The translations under genes were made by a program, and so were the position numbers. A stretch of 34,522 nt of DNA from Smittium mucronatum (lineage: Eukaryota > Kickxellomycota > Harpellomycetes > Harpellales > Legeriomycetaceae): NCBI GenBank assembly GCA_001953115.1, contig LSSL01003658.1:1-34522 (forward strand), given 5' to 3'. Below are positions 1-10,299 of the stretch, piece by piece; positions within the stretch are counted from its first letter, which is position 1, and each line of letters begins with the position of its first letter. The notes beneath the pieces are model-generated. The model searched no databases. It saw only the letters and a program-made list of their open reading frames with translations, and had not been told where the DNA came from.

Positions 1-399
1 GCAGTTATCAAAAGATCGCTTGGGGAATTTTCGCTTCGAAATTTGTGAGATTCAACAACAATAAGCAATGCATACATATTTTTGAAAAATATAAAGATTA
101 CTAAATTCATTTAGAAATCTTCAATTAAAAGCATTTTTTATTTCATAATTCTAAATTTATATATTCTAAAAGGTGAAACGCATTTAGTGATGGTTTACGA
201 GAATTGGTCCATAAGTGAAATATATATTTAAACGCACAAATGTTATCGTAAAATACAGCGCAGCATAAAAAGACTGTTCTGAAAATCCTCAGAGCTGAAT
301 ATATTGAAAAAAAATATTTAATATTGCTAAATCATAAAAAAATAAAAAATTTATAAAGTTTTGCGCTTTTTGTTTTGGCATTTGTTTTTAGAAGTTCAG
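1..399 (+). repeat. Left terminal inverted repeat of MULE A
   Basis: It begins GCAGTTATCAAAAGATCGC and pairs with the reverse complement of 5581-5966. The match runs inward to a shared TTTTTAG..GTTCAG segment near 383-399 and then stops. The two arms differ by scattered substitutions and small indels, so the insertion is not recent. The repeat may extend left of the window. Confidence 0.85.
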
Positions 400-893
400 C
401 TGATGGTATTTTTGATATTTCTTCTAGATAATAATGAATTGTTTAATTCATATAAGAAAATTAAGTGTTCATGAAATGATTTTAAGACCATATGTAAAAA
501 TAATGCTAAGTATCAATGATTTATGCTAAAACCACTCCCTGTTTGACTTATGATAATAAGTCTATTTTTTTATGAAAAGCATATATTTTAATTTATGTAA
601 GTTTTATTTACCATATTTAGAGTGTTTTATCGTTTTTCCGTTATATTTAGTTTTTATAATTGCGTCTTATCACTTTTTGATGTAAAATTCTTGTTTAAAA
701 ACAAATCAAAGTCAAATTTTGCATAATTCCAACCGCCAAAATCTTTTTGTTTTTAATATTTTGCACTTTGGTTTTTTTAAATAACCATCTTAATACTACT
801 TGTTTTTAATGTATTATAACCTTTAAATTATAATATTTTTTTAAAAATTATAACTAAGTTAGAATAATTAATATTAGTACAACCATAATTTTT
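400..893. other. A+T-rich MULE A sequence between left repeat and transposase 3' end
   Basis: No coding potential is visible on either strand. It is simply the spacer between the left inverted repeat and the stop codon of the minus-strand transposase at 894. Confidence 0.6.
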
Positions 894-2340
894 TTAAATA
901 GGAAAATTATTTCTACAAGTTATTCTGTCGTGTCCATTAATAATGCAATTTCCACAATCTATTCTATAATTATAATAGACTCATCAAACCTTTTGAATAT
1001 ATATATTTGGCCTTTCGACTAGTTTACTAACTGATATAGGAATAGAGAATTCATTAGGAACGACTTTATAAACGTCTAAGGGCTTATAGTGAAAACTTTA
1101 AATCAATAAAAGATCTCTTCTTGTGTATATTTTACCTTCATACAACTCATGATTTAACTTCATGAAAGATATAGACTTACACAAATATAGGCATGTAATT
1201 TTAAATTCTTTCATGTAAAAGCGGGTAAAGCTTCCGGAAGATAAACCCAATACTTTTAATTCGTTTCTTTTACCCTCTATTATAAAAGTATTTTTATCAA
1301 ACCTCCTCACCTTTTTATTGCCTCCCACTTTAATATTTTCTTGCAATAAATACACAGTTTTAAAAGAAAAATTGTTTTCATTTCGAAAAATTATTTCATA
1401 TTTCTTGAAAATTTCATAGCCAATTTTTAGACACAAATCATTCAATAAATTAAAATAACATATTTCCCTCTCCCTAAAAAATTATTTGATAATGGTTTCT
1501 GAATTATTTGATGACAAGATTCCATATCTACGAACCAGGAAGCATGATGATGTCCACTTTTAGAACTTTATTCTTTCGAGTTGTGAATAATTGTGACATG
1601 CGTAGATTTTATTTTTTACATTTTTTGCAAAAGTTAAAAATATTTAAAATCATTTGCAGCTTCCCGAAGATTTTTATTGATTTTTATTCCAACTTTCCAA
1701 AAATTTGCTACCTATATGACCCACGAAGAGAGAGAGTGTTTTGCAAATAGCATTTCGTTAGATATTTAATTTTCAATTCCTTTCATACCATCACTTATAA
1801 AATCTAAATTTTTGTTTTTGATCAGGAAATAATTGTTTTTAATTATTTTTTTTAAAAAAAATGCCCATTACCGGGAGTTTTCAGTTGGATAAATTCCAAA
1901 AGATATCGTAATTATATTTACTGATCCTGATTTAGTAGATGCCATTAAAAATAACCCCAAATATTTCGACTTTGAATTCAAGCGTCTATTGAGATTACTG
2001 TAATCGATAATCTAGCTTACTGAACGCAAAAATTGGGGGAAATAGAACTATTGTTAATTATTCCATATTTTTTTCTGAAATAGATTTTGAGCTAGAATTT
2101 AATTTTGTAACTCTCTCGAGGAAATTTCTTATTTTATTTATTTTATCTTTAGCCCTTTTTTTTTTGGATCCTTTATTCTTCAGTGATTCAATGCCTCTAT
2201 ACGCCTTGGATATTTTAATTTCCGAACGATAATTATCTTGTGAAAAGTTTTTTTTATCAATTATCTTTGTATTAAGAAAAGTTTCCAGTATTGGCCCTGA
2301 TATTTTTTTAACAGATTTTTTTAACAGCTTGATATCTATT

Positions 2341-2348
2341 CTATAGCT
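2341..2348 (+). repeat. Left target-site duplication of the hAT insertion
   Basis: CTATAGCT lies directly before the hAT end CAGTGATTCCC. The copy at the other end is CTATATCA, so 6 of 8 positions agree. Eight bases is the duplication length of hAT elements. Confidence 0.7.
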
Positions 2349-2361
2349 CAGTGATTCCCAA
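2349..2361 (+). repeat. hAT left terminal inverted repeat
   Basis: CAGTGATTCCCAA, matching the reverse complement of 5258-5270 without mismatch. The CAGTG start is typical of this hAT group. Confidence 0.85.
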
Positions 2362-2451
2362 CTTGTGTGCCGTGAGAGATTCCCAGATGTGCCGCAAAAG
2401 TTTTTAAAAATATTTCAATTCTCTATGGGTTTGTAAAATGTGAAAAGAACA

Positions 2452-3024
2452 TAAACCCTTTTAGGGTCGGTTGTACAAAAATGGCTTCAAATTAGAGTCC
2501 TCAAAAGTCAATTATGCCAATAAATCGCACCCTTGCGGTATTTAAAGCAAATATAATTGTTTTTTTAAAGTTAATTTATAACATTACTAAAAATTCGAAA
2601 AAATAATGACCAGAAAAAACTGAAATTGAAATAAATTTTTTAGAAACAGTGAATAAATTTATTTTTCAAGTGCTGACAACCGCATTGGTGGATTTAAAAT
2701 GTTAAAATGGCAAATTAACTTTGCTGAAAAAACGAATTGATGATGTAAATTTAAAAAAAGACACTTAATTTCCAGAAATTGTAATATTATCTTCATTTAT
2801 TTCTTTGAAGTCGATTATCTTTGGCTATTAAAACACTTAAATAATTATTGTTTATATTGTAAGTGTAAATTAATGCACTTACTGTCCAGAAAACTTCGTT
2901 TTTATCTTCATTTAATTTTGGGAAATAGAAACCCATGTAATTGACCTATAGATAATTTTCATATATGTAATACCCTTTTCACATTTCAAAAAATATTATA
3001 AAAAATTGCTCCTGAAAGGGTTAA
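2452..3024. repeat. Possible small piggyBac-like nested element inside the hAT 5' region
   Basis: The left edge reads TAAACCCTTTTAGG and the right edge reads CCTGAAAGGGTTAA, an imperfect inverted pair of the CCCTTT type next to TTAA-like bases. The motif AAATGTGAAAAG also occurs near both edges in opposite orientation (about 2437-2448 and 2973-2984). The left flank is TAAA, not TTAA, and no transposase is present. This could equally be ordinary hAT 5' sequence; confidence is low. Confidence 0.2.
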
Positions 3025-3244
3025 AAGAGTAAATATTTATTTTGAAATACGTACCAAACTGTTAAATTTGTAAAGTTTTTTTTCAAATTTATTTTCGATT
3101 GACAAAATTTTAGAATGGTTTCTAGAGTGTTAAAGTTGTTGGTTTTCAAGTGATTATTTCAGAATCTTTTTTATGAAAGTAAGTATCTAAAAAAATATTT
3201 AAGTGAATTCTTTTGATATCCACTAATTGATTATTTGTTTAGCC

Positions 3245-4983
3245 ATGAAAAATTTCTTATCCAATTCTGGAACAAAGCGTAAATTCAAGGAGGAATATTT
3301 CAAATACAGATTTATCGCGATTGAATCTGACGTTGATCGGCCATCATTATGTCTTATCTGAAACAAAGCTTTATCAAACAAGGCGCTAGTTCCAAGTTAA
3401 CCAAAAAGACCTTTGGAAACTAAGTTTACACCTTTAAAAAATAAAAAAAGAGCACACTTCAAGAAAATTGCGGACTAAAAAACGAAAAAAGCAAAGAACT
3501 TACAATTTTCATGAATTTTCCTAAGAAATTTTTGATTTCAAGTTACAATATCGCTCATTTGTTGGCAAAGGGTAAGAAAGCACACACAGAAGATGAAAAA
3601 ATCATCGCCCCCGCGTTAGAAATCATCCTTGAAATAATTATAGGTTTAAAAGCCGCAGAGAAGGTCAAAAAAGCTCCTTTTTTGAATAAAAAAATTTATC
3701 GCAGAATCGAAGATATATCCTCAGATTTGAAAGATCAATTTAATAAAGATTTTGAAACGTTTGAAGAAGAATCAATGCTGCTTTATTCTTTCCAAGTCGA
3801 TGAACATACCAACATAAGTGGAAAAGCTTAGCTGCTGACTTTCATTCGCTTAATCAAAGGTGGAAAATTTGTGAATTAATTCTTTTTTTTTGTGAATAAT
3901 AGGGAAGCACGACGAAAGGTGAAGAAATTTTTGATCTGGCGAACAAATTTTTTTTGTATTTTCATTTGAAGTAGAAAAAATATGTCAGAGTGTGCAACGA
4001 TGAATGTACCTCGATGTGAGAAAATAATAAGGTTTTATCACTCTTGTGCTCCAAGAAAATCTATAAGTAGTAATTACTCTCTGCATGATTCATCGTGAAG
4101 CTCTCGCAGCAAAATATTTGCCAGAAAATTTGCAATCAGTTCTAAATCAAACCGTCAAAGTTTTTAATTAAATCAAGTCTCGACCACTTAACTCTCGAAT
4201 TTTCGCTCAATTCTGAGATGCTGTAGATTCTCACTACACTTTTTTGTTCTAACATACCGAAGTTTTTTGACTCTCGAAAGGCTAAGTTTTAAAAAGTTTG
4301 ATGCATCTCAAAGTCGAAGTGATTTTATTCTTGGAAGTAAAAGAAACAGATCTGGCATTCTATGTTCACGACGAACTCTAGTGGCTTAAAGTTCATTTCC
4401 TCTCTGATTTGTTCGAAAAATTAAACCATCTGAATTTTATTCTTCAATGACAATCTAAAAAAATTATCTCATCGAAATCAATACTAAATCCCTTTGATGA
4501 GAAATCGACGCTGTGGTATAGCAAAATATCTAAGGGAATATTTTAATGCTTTCCTTCTATCAAAAAATCACAGTTGAACAAAAAATTTCATCCGACATCA
4601 TTAGCACACTGAAAGATATCTAATCAGCAGTTTAGAATTACTTCCCATCGCTTTCCATCGGCGAATATAGTTGGGTAATAAATCCATTATGAATCAATGA
4701 GAAAAAAAATCTTACGACCGAGGAATAAGAACGGCTGATCGACTTACTAAAAGGCAATTTCAATCAACAGGTTTTTCCCGAAAAAAGATTGGACGAATTT
4801 TGGCTCTCCCTGAAGCAATCTTATCCTACACTCAGTTTCGAGGCAGTCAAAATCATTCTGCCGTTTTCGTCTTCGTGGTTTTTCGAATTCGGATTTTCGG
4901 CTTTGACTAAAATAAAATCCAAAAAGAGAGAGAGACTTTTTTTAATCGACGAAGAAATTCGTGCTTGTTTGTCAGCAATATAG
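3245..4983 (+). pseudogene. hAT transposase relic, ZBED5/SCAND3-like (BED finger, catalytic segment, C-terminal dimerisation)
   Basis: It would have bound and cut hAT ends. From ATG 3245, 'MKNFLSNSGTKRKF' leads into a BED-type finger, 'CLI' then TGA (3359-3361) exactly where the second zinc-binding Cys is expected, followed by 'NKALSNKALVPS' and 'RPLETKF', where both zinc-binding His positions are lost. The open stretch 3511-3831 contains 'RRIEDISSDLKDQ' and 'FQVDEHTNISGKA', the segment with the first catalytic Asp. The 'CMIHREALAAK' block starts at 4082, and 'HTEV' lies near 4246-4257. The C-terminal piece 4789-4983 ('DEFWLSLKQSYPTLS', 'FGFSALTKIKSK') is the hAT dimerisation domain. Order and spacing match ZBED5-like proteins of about 600 residues. 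Frame changes and many stops make it dead. Confidence 0.9.
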
Positions 4984-5257
4984 CCTCGTTTCAACTTGCT
5001 TTGTTCTCGAAAACGGGCTCAACCCTCTCATTAAAAACTTTAAAATCCAAATAAAATTTTTTCGCTTCATAATTTCAATTACGTTTTGTTTGAAAAACCC
5101 CTATAATAATTTCAAAATTTGAAATTTAAGGTTTTGATCGAAAAATTTTGAAAGAAAAATGATATATACCTGAAGAAATAAAACTTTGTAGGGGGGGGGG
5201 TTAAGGTGTGTCGCAAATTTTTTCAAATACTGTTAGTGTGCCGTGAGTGAAAAAAGA

Positions 5258-5270
5258 TTGGGAATCACTG
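5258..5270 (-). repeat. hAT right terminal inverted repeat
   Basis: TTGGGAATCACTG, the exact inverse of the left end. It is preceded by the subterminal motif GTGTGCCGTGAG in direct orientation relative to the left copy. Confidence 0.85.
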
Positions 5271-5278
5271 CTATATCA
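5271..5278 (+). repeat. Right target-site duplication of the hAT insertion
   Basis: CTATATCA follows the right hAT end and matches the left flank CTATAGCT at 6 of 8 bases; the two differences fit later mutation. Confidence 0.7.
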
Positions 5279-5580
5279 GTAATGGTTTTGATTCATAATA
5301 GGAGAAATTTCCCACACTTTTTTAAATAAGTTTTAAAATTTTAGTTATAATATAAATTTTAAATCTTGCTTTGATCCTGTTTCTAGTGTATCCACAAATT
5401 TATAGCGATTACTTATTTTTATGTTGTGTTCATTCAAAAAAATTAATGCTTTTACTTTATTTTCAAAGATTTTATTTCTTGAGATTCCATCCATAATACC
5501 ATTATTATTATATATAGTTACGTTTTTAATATGATATTCCATCTTTAAAACGAAAAAAACTAACATAAAAAAACCAAAAT

Positions 5581-5966
5581 CTGAACAACTAAAAACAAAT
5601 CACAAACAAAAAACGCAAAAAATAATATTTTTTTAGATTTTTTTATGATTTAGCGATATTAAATATTTTATTTCAATATATTCAGCTCTGAAGAATTTCA
5701 GAACAGTCTTTTTATGCTGCGCTGTATTTTACGATAACATGTGTGCGTTTAAATATATATTTCACTTATGGAAAAATTCTCGTAAACCATCACTAAATGC
5801 GTTTCACCTTTTAGAATTACGAAGAAAAAAAAAAGCTTTTAATTGAAGATTTCTAAATGAATTTAGTAATCTTTGAATTTTTCAAAAATATATATGCATT
5901 GCTTATTGTTGTTGAATCTCACAAATTCCGAAGCGAAAATTCCCCAAGCGATCTTTTGATAACTGC
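5581..5966 (-). repeat. Right terminal inverted repeat of MULE A
   Basis: This is the reverse complement of the left arm; it ends ...GATAACTGC at 5966. Shared landmarks include a 'CAGAGCTGAATATATTGAAA' block, an 'AGGTGAAACGCATTTAGTGA' block and 'GTTGAATCTCACAAATT'. Sequence beyond 5966 cannot be compared, because the left partner lies at the window edge. Confidence 0.85.
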
Positions 5967-8646
5967 ATAATTCCAAAAATATCGTCAAAGGCAAAGTAAA
6001 AGGTTGAGTTTTCGAGTTTGTAGTGTACTTTTTTTTAAAAAAAACTGTAAATTGAATATTGTTGTTTTTATAGGCATCGCAATTCAGAGCTTTGGATAAA
6101 ACTTTTTTACTAATGATGTGGCACAGTTTTAACTCATTTCTTAGAAATTTAAATCAACCAATTGAAGAAATATTTATGAGTAAAAGCATAATATATGGTT
6201 AATAAATCATCCTTTAATATTCAGATATTTTAATATGATATTATTCGACAGAAAGATCAAAAATATTTATAAATCTGACTATTTTTGCAACTTTACTAAT
6301 AATAACAATGTGTGATTTTTTGCATCCAACAAAACCCATTTTTGTTTATAATTTAACATTACTGACATAATACGATTTTTTATACTAAGATTCTTAGACT
6401 AGACAAACTTATTCTTATAGAATTATATCAATCAAGATTAAGAAAAAAAATATCTGAGATTAGTGTTTTTTAGTGAGAGAATAATCGAGATATCCCAATA
6501 TGGTGTCAATAAATAAAAGCCAAATATACGCTTCTGTTAATCAATTTATTGTCAACATATTTATCCACACATAATATAACATTTAAAAAAAATATGTTTT
6601 ATTAAAAATGAATTTAACTTTTAATCGGGCTTATTTTTTGTATTTAAATATAAAAAAACAACATCATAATTTATTTTAAGGCTTAATTTTAAGATATTTT
6701 TTACAAAATGTCGAATATTTTCTAATATGAATGAAAAAATTTTATTCAAAAATAAACAATTCTAAAAATTAATTTCACTGAATTTTTTATAATTAAATTT
6801 TACATACATTGAACCTAAAAATACTATTTCTTGAGTAATTTAAGGATGTTGGGAGAGAGAAAGAGAGAGAGAGAGGGTATATTTGTGTTAAAATTTTCAA
6901 ATTATTTGTTGTATTATGTATTTTTATTTAAAAAATAGACTAATTGAATTAATGTTATGTTTTTTTTTTTGAAAATACTCATATACTATTGGATAGAATA
7001 ATTATTTTAGCTAATTAAAACTGTTGATTATGTTACGCAAGAGGGAAAAAAAATTCGAACTCGGAAAGAGTTAAAAAATAAGAAAATTTATGATTCGATA
7101 TCTCTTTAAAAATCCTGAAATTATTGGGTAGATTAACTATAAATTTCATGTAAATTAGATATATTTATGTAAAACCAATTTTAGGACGGTTTAATGGCGA
7201 ATAAAAAAGTTCAAATTCCGCTTTTGGAGAAATTAGACATTTTATGAAACGAATCCATAAAATTTAGACATTTTTTGAACTAGCTCATATTTTAAAACAT
7301 TAAGATAGAGTTAGAGTGATTAATTTAGACATATTTAAAGATCGAAATAAATGCTTTAGGGATGAAAATCAAAGTGCTTTGAATGTATATAAAGTTAAGA
7401 AATAGAGTTTATAATTAGGATTTTTCGGTACATCATACGCTCAATTATTTATATTCATCTTTTGTCTTTTGTTTAATTATCTTTAGAAAACCTTTAAAAT
7501 TACACCCAAGAGATTGGATCACACATTAATAGATAGTAGGGCCAGTCTATTTGCTAAAAAAAACTTCTTTTATTTTATTTTTTGTTTTAAAAAATATTTT
7601 CTGAACTATGCTCGATAAAACTATGACTCAATGTTTTATGAGATCACAATTTTCATTATCAGATCGAATTTAAGTTGGGATTAGAAAATATAAATCCGAA
7701 AAATAATTTTGAAACCATAAAATTTAGATATAAATTGAAATTAATTTTTATAACCCGAACGATTTTAGTGAAATATGCTGAATAATTATTTTTGGCCTAT
7801 AAAAATTGAAAAATAATTGCTCGAAAATCTGAGTGTTTTTTTTTCGTTTTCGGTTTAAATCTTACAATTTGTTTATATACGATGATAAGATAGGATAATA
7901 ATAATTTAATATTATAACCAACAACAACGGTGGCATATGTTATCAAATTTAAATAATTAATAATTTTTACACCCAAATATAAATTTCAAGGTTTAATCAC
8001 GCTTTTTAAACTTATCATGGTTATAAATAATATTCCTTAGTCCAATTGACAAAGCATCGGTTTAAATTAAAATCTTCCGCTAGTTATTTTCGTTTTTTTT
8101 TATAAGAATGCGAAAAAAACTAAAATAATGTATCGAAATAAATGAAAAATACTGAGAAAGTAGGTTTATGAGCATGAAAGTCTATTTCTCAAAAATTTAA
8201 AAATATACAAAACTACTGAGTGTTATTGTGTTAATAAAAACATAAATAAATACGATAGAGATTTAAAAATATAAGATTATTATGAATATGAAAAGAAATA
8301 TTACCACTCGAAACTACAATATGAGATGTGCACATTAATCAATGACAGAATATTTAAAAAACCTAATCTGGAATACTCCGAGGAAGGGTTATTTATGTTT
8401 CAAATTTTGAAAACTTTTAAGTAAGAAATTATTGATAACGATATTAAAACAATATATTCAGCAAGAAATAAAAAGAGAGGGATAAGTATAGGAAAATTCT
8501 AACTACATAAATACTTGACACAGTTTTTTTCAGTTTTATAACCCTGAAAATGATTCTTATGTTCCATTATATTCTTAAGCTGCTGGAGTTATTAAATTTT
8601 TAGTTATATCAAAAAAAATTATCAAAAAATTTCATCTAGATCAAAT
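5967..8646. other. A+T-rich DNA without recognisable genes
   Basis: Between MULE A and the MULE B relic I find no coding signal on either strand. The only landmark is the (GA)n tract at 6852-6877. Part of the stretch before 8647 may belong to the lost N-terminal half of MULE B. Confidence 0.6.
6852..6877 (+). repeat. (GA)n microsatellite
   Basis: Imperfect GA dinucleotide run, with one AA interruption, ending GAGGG. Smaller GA runs occur at about 1725-1736 and 4923-4935 inside the transposon relics. Confidence 0.85.
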
Positions 8647-9060
8647 TTCCATGTAGATTATATATTCAAGCTTATTAAATGGGGTTATCCTGTATTAATT
8701 TCTGAGGTAAAAGACATCAAAAAGAAATTCATTCTAATTAAATATGTCCATTAAGCAGAGATGACAGTTTAATTACATGCGCTTTTTCAAAGGATTGATA
8801 AGGGAAGCAGAAAATCTCGGTTATAATCTTAATTTTTATGATCTGATAGTCGATTTAGGACCTCAAATAAAAAAAATTCTAAATATGTTTCATATGTATA
8901 TCATCAAGAAAAACTGTTGGTTTCGTGTTTTGAAAAATAACAGGGATATTTTAGGAAAAAGAAAATACGAAATAAGAGAGTATTTATATAAAGATATTTA
9001 CAGGATTCAAATAATTTCGGACAGAATTATTTTCTATTTTTCAAAAAATTGTTAATTTAA
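8647..9060 (+). pseudogene. MULE B: partial Mutator-type transposase DDE domain relic
   Basis: This is a second, unrelated MULE catalytic domain. Frame 1 reads 'FHVDYIFKLIKWGYPVLI' from 8647, with the first catalytic Asp at 8656-8658, then 'SEVKDIKKKFILIKY' until a stop near 8748. A frameshift leads into the open stretch from the ATG at 8777: 'MRFFKGLIREAENLGYNL', then 'DLIVDLGPQIKK' (second Asp), then 'IIKKNCWFRVLKNNR', the place where MULEs carry a Cys-x-Phe-His block; here His is Arg. 'NF.DLIVDL' normally continues with Glu. The relic ends at a stop near 9053. No N-terminal finger, C-terminal part or inverted ends could be recognised, so it is an old internal fragment. I infer the family from motif order. 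Confidence 0.7.
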
Positions 9061-10299
9061 AAATGAAGCAACTTCGGATTCGTGGCTGATATTTTGGGAA
9101 GAATAAAAAAGAAATTTTTTGAAAAATGTAAAAATTTGTTTGAGATCTTTAATTATAATGAACCAATCGATTGATTACACGCATTAAATATTTCATCCAA
9201 TGAAGAAATCCTCCCATAAGCATAATTGACTTTTAGAAAATAGAAATGGTATAAATAAGGAAGCTTAGCCATCCCGAAATGGCCAAGTTTTTCAACTTGT
9301 CTTTTTCTCTATCTTTTATATTTTTAACTAGTATATCCTTTTACCCTTTATTATCCAAATTAATCCCATTAAACCTTATCCTTACATTAATATTTGCAAA
9401 ATATATTAAAAATTTGTTAAAAAGATTTAAAATACATGAAAAGGAGAAATTCGTAAGATAAAATTGCTCCGATGACATCGATTTTCTCAGTCTTTCTAAG
9501 TAAATGATCGTTTATCACATAAAACAAAATATCTATGAGTTAGATAATTAAAATAAAATGAAATCTCAAGTTTTGAAACTAGAAGATTCTATTTTTATCT
9601 TATTTTCGAAAAAGAAGAAAACTATAACATAAATATTTCATATAAAGAGTTTCCAGAACAAAAAAAAAGAAATATCAATAATAATTAATCCCTAACTTTT
9701 AAATTTCGATTGATTTATGAGATTTATGCATGTTAATTTATTTTTACATGTTAAGAGATAAATTTATAAATGAAAAGATATATATTGACATGCAAGAAAT
9801 TTTTAAAAATAAAAAAAGCGCATTAATGTATAAGAATTCCTGATAAAAGCTAAAAGAATTGATCTAATTAATATATAATTGCAATATCAAATAAAAGCGA
9901 TTGGCAGACAGAAGAAAATTAGGGTAAATCAAATCTTAGACAAAAAATTGTTTCATAATTATTTTTTATCGATTTAATTTTATTATCAATACAATATTAC
10001 ATAAAAAAATATGTTTATTATGTTATTAAATATAGAAGATTCTATTGAGCCTTTTTTTTTTTTTCAGAAAAAAAAGGTAAAAAAAAGAAGATATGTATAT
10101 AAAACATTAAAAATAAACGCTAAAATATTTTAAAAGTAAATTGTACTAAATCATATCAAAAATAATTAACTAAAAATTATGATTTGGATATAAATTGATA
10201 AACTTAAATTCTTTGTTAATGTGAATGAAATCGATGAGCTAGGTAAAAATTCTGGAGGATGTGTGAATTTTAATGCTGCAAAAGCTTTTTAAATAATCA
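9061..10299. other. A+T-rich DNA with no clear gene
   Basis: The first 200 bases may still contain worn MULE B 3' sequence but show no safe motif. The rest is A+T-rich and stop-dense, with one short hydrophobic reading frame at 9279-9461. Confidence 0.5.
9279..9461 (+). CDS. Possible small hydrophobic protein (60 codons), unknown
   Basis: The frame opens with ATG and encodes an N-terminal hydrophobic stretch (residues 4-25, rich in Phe, Leu and Ser) and a second one (about 27-42), followed by a Lys/Arg-rich tail. That could be a signal anchor or two membrane helices. In DNA this rich in T, however, Phe/Leu/Ile-rich frames arise by chance, and no family was recognised. It follows the MULE B relic and could be unrelated to it. 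Treat as unproven. Confidence 0.12.
   Translation: MAKFFNLSFSLSFIFLTSISFYPLLSKLIPLNLILTLIFAKYIKNLLKRFKIHEKEKFVR

Larger units (their letters stand above)
2349..5270 (+). mobile_element. hAT-family DNA transposon of ZBED5/SCAND3 type, nested in MULE A
   Basis: The element has 13-bp perfect terminal inverted repeats starting CAGTGATTCCCAA, an imperfect 8-bp target duplication and a decayed plus-strand transposase with BED finger, catalytic and C-terminal dimerisation segments in the right order. Both ends also carry the motif GTGTGCCGTGAG in the same orientation (about 2365-2376 and 5236-5247) and a GTGYCGCAAA motif, likely subterminal transposase sites. It lies opposite in direction to the MULE A transposase that it interrupts. 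All coding segments are broken, so it cannot mobilise itself. Confidence 0.9.
894..5542 (-). pseudogene. MULE A transposase relic (Mutator-type DDE, SWIM-like region, CCHC zinc knuckle), interrupted by hAT
   Basis: It would have cut and inserted MULE DNA in the nucleus. Read on the minus strand, the probable start is the ATG at 5542 (MEYHIKNV...), with 66 codons open to a stop at 5345. After the hAT insertion come 'ISKAYRGIE' (about 2180-2225), 'VISID' with the first catalytic Asp (GAC at 1986-1984), 'SFGIYPTENS' (1901-1875), 'ISDGMKGIEN' (about 1798-1770; second Asp at 1792-1790) and 'AKHSLSSW'. These follow the order of MULE DDE domains. The piece 1445-1098 has 'ITCLYLC..LNHEL', possibly a worn SWIM finger, and 'VVPNEFSIPISV' follows. 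The end is a CX2CX4HX4C zinc knuckle (957-916) and TAA at 894. Without the hAT about 570 codons remain, a normal length. Stops and frame changes make it inactive. Family identity is firm; the exact start is inferred. Confidence 0.85.
1..5966 (-). mobile_element. MULE A: Mutator-like DNA transposon with long inverted ends, split by a hAT insertion
   Basis: The first roughly 400 bases reappear, inverted, at 5581-5966, and between them lies a minus-strand transposase relic with Mutator-like DDE motifs and a C-terminal zinc knuckle. Long terminal inverted repeats plus this transposase type define a Mutator-like element. A 2.9-kb hAT element sits inside the transposase; without it the element would be about 3.0 kb, a usual MULE size. 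The transposase is full of stops, so the copy is non-autonomous. The outer boundary is uncertain because the window starts exactly at the left repeat; the 9-bp target duplication typical of MULEs cannot be tested here. Confidence 0.85.

Noticed and set aside
1508..1750. Plus-strand 80-codon open frame
   Set aside because: It lies antisense to the catalytic part of the MULE A transposase relic and shows no motif of its own.
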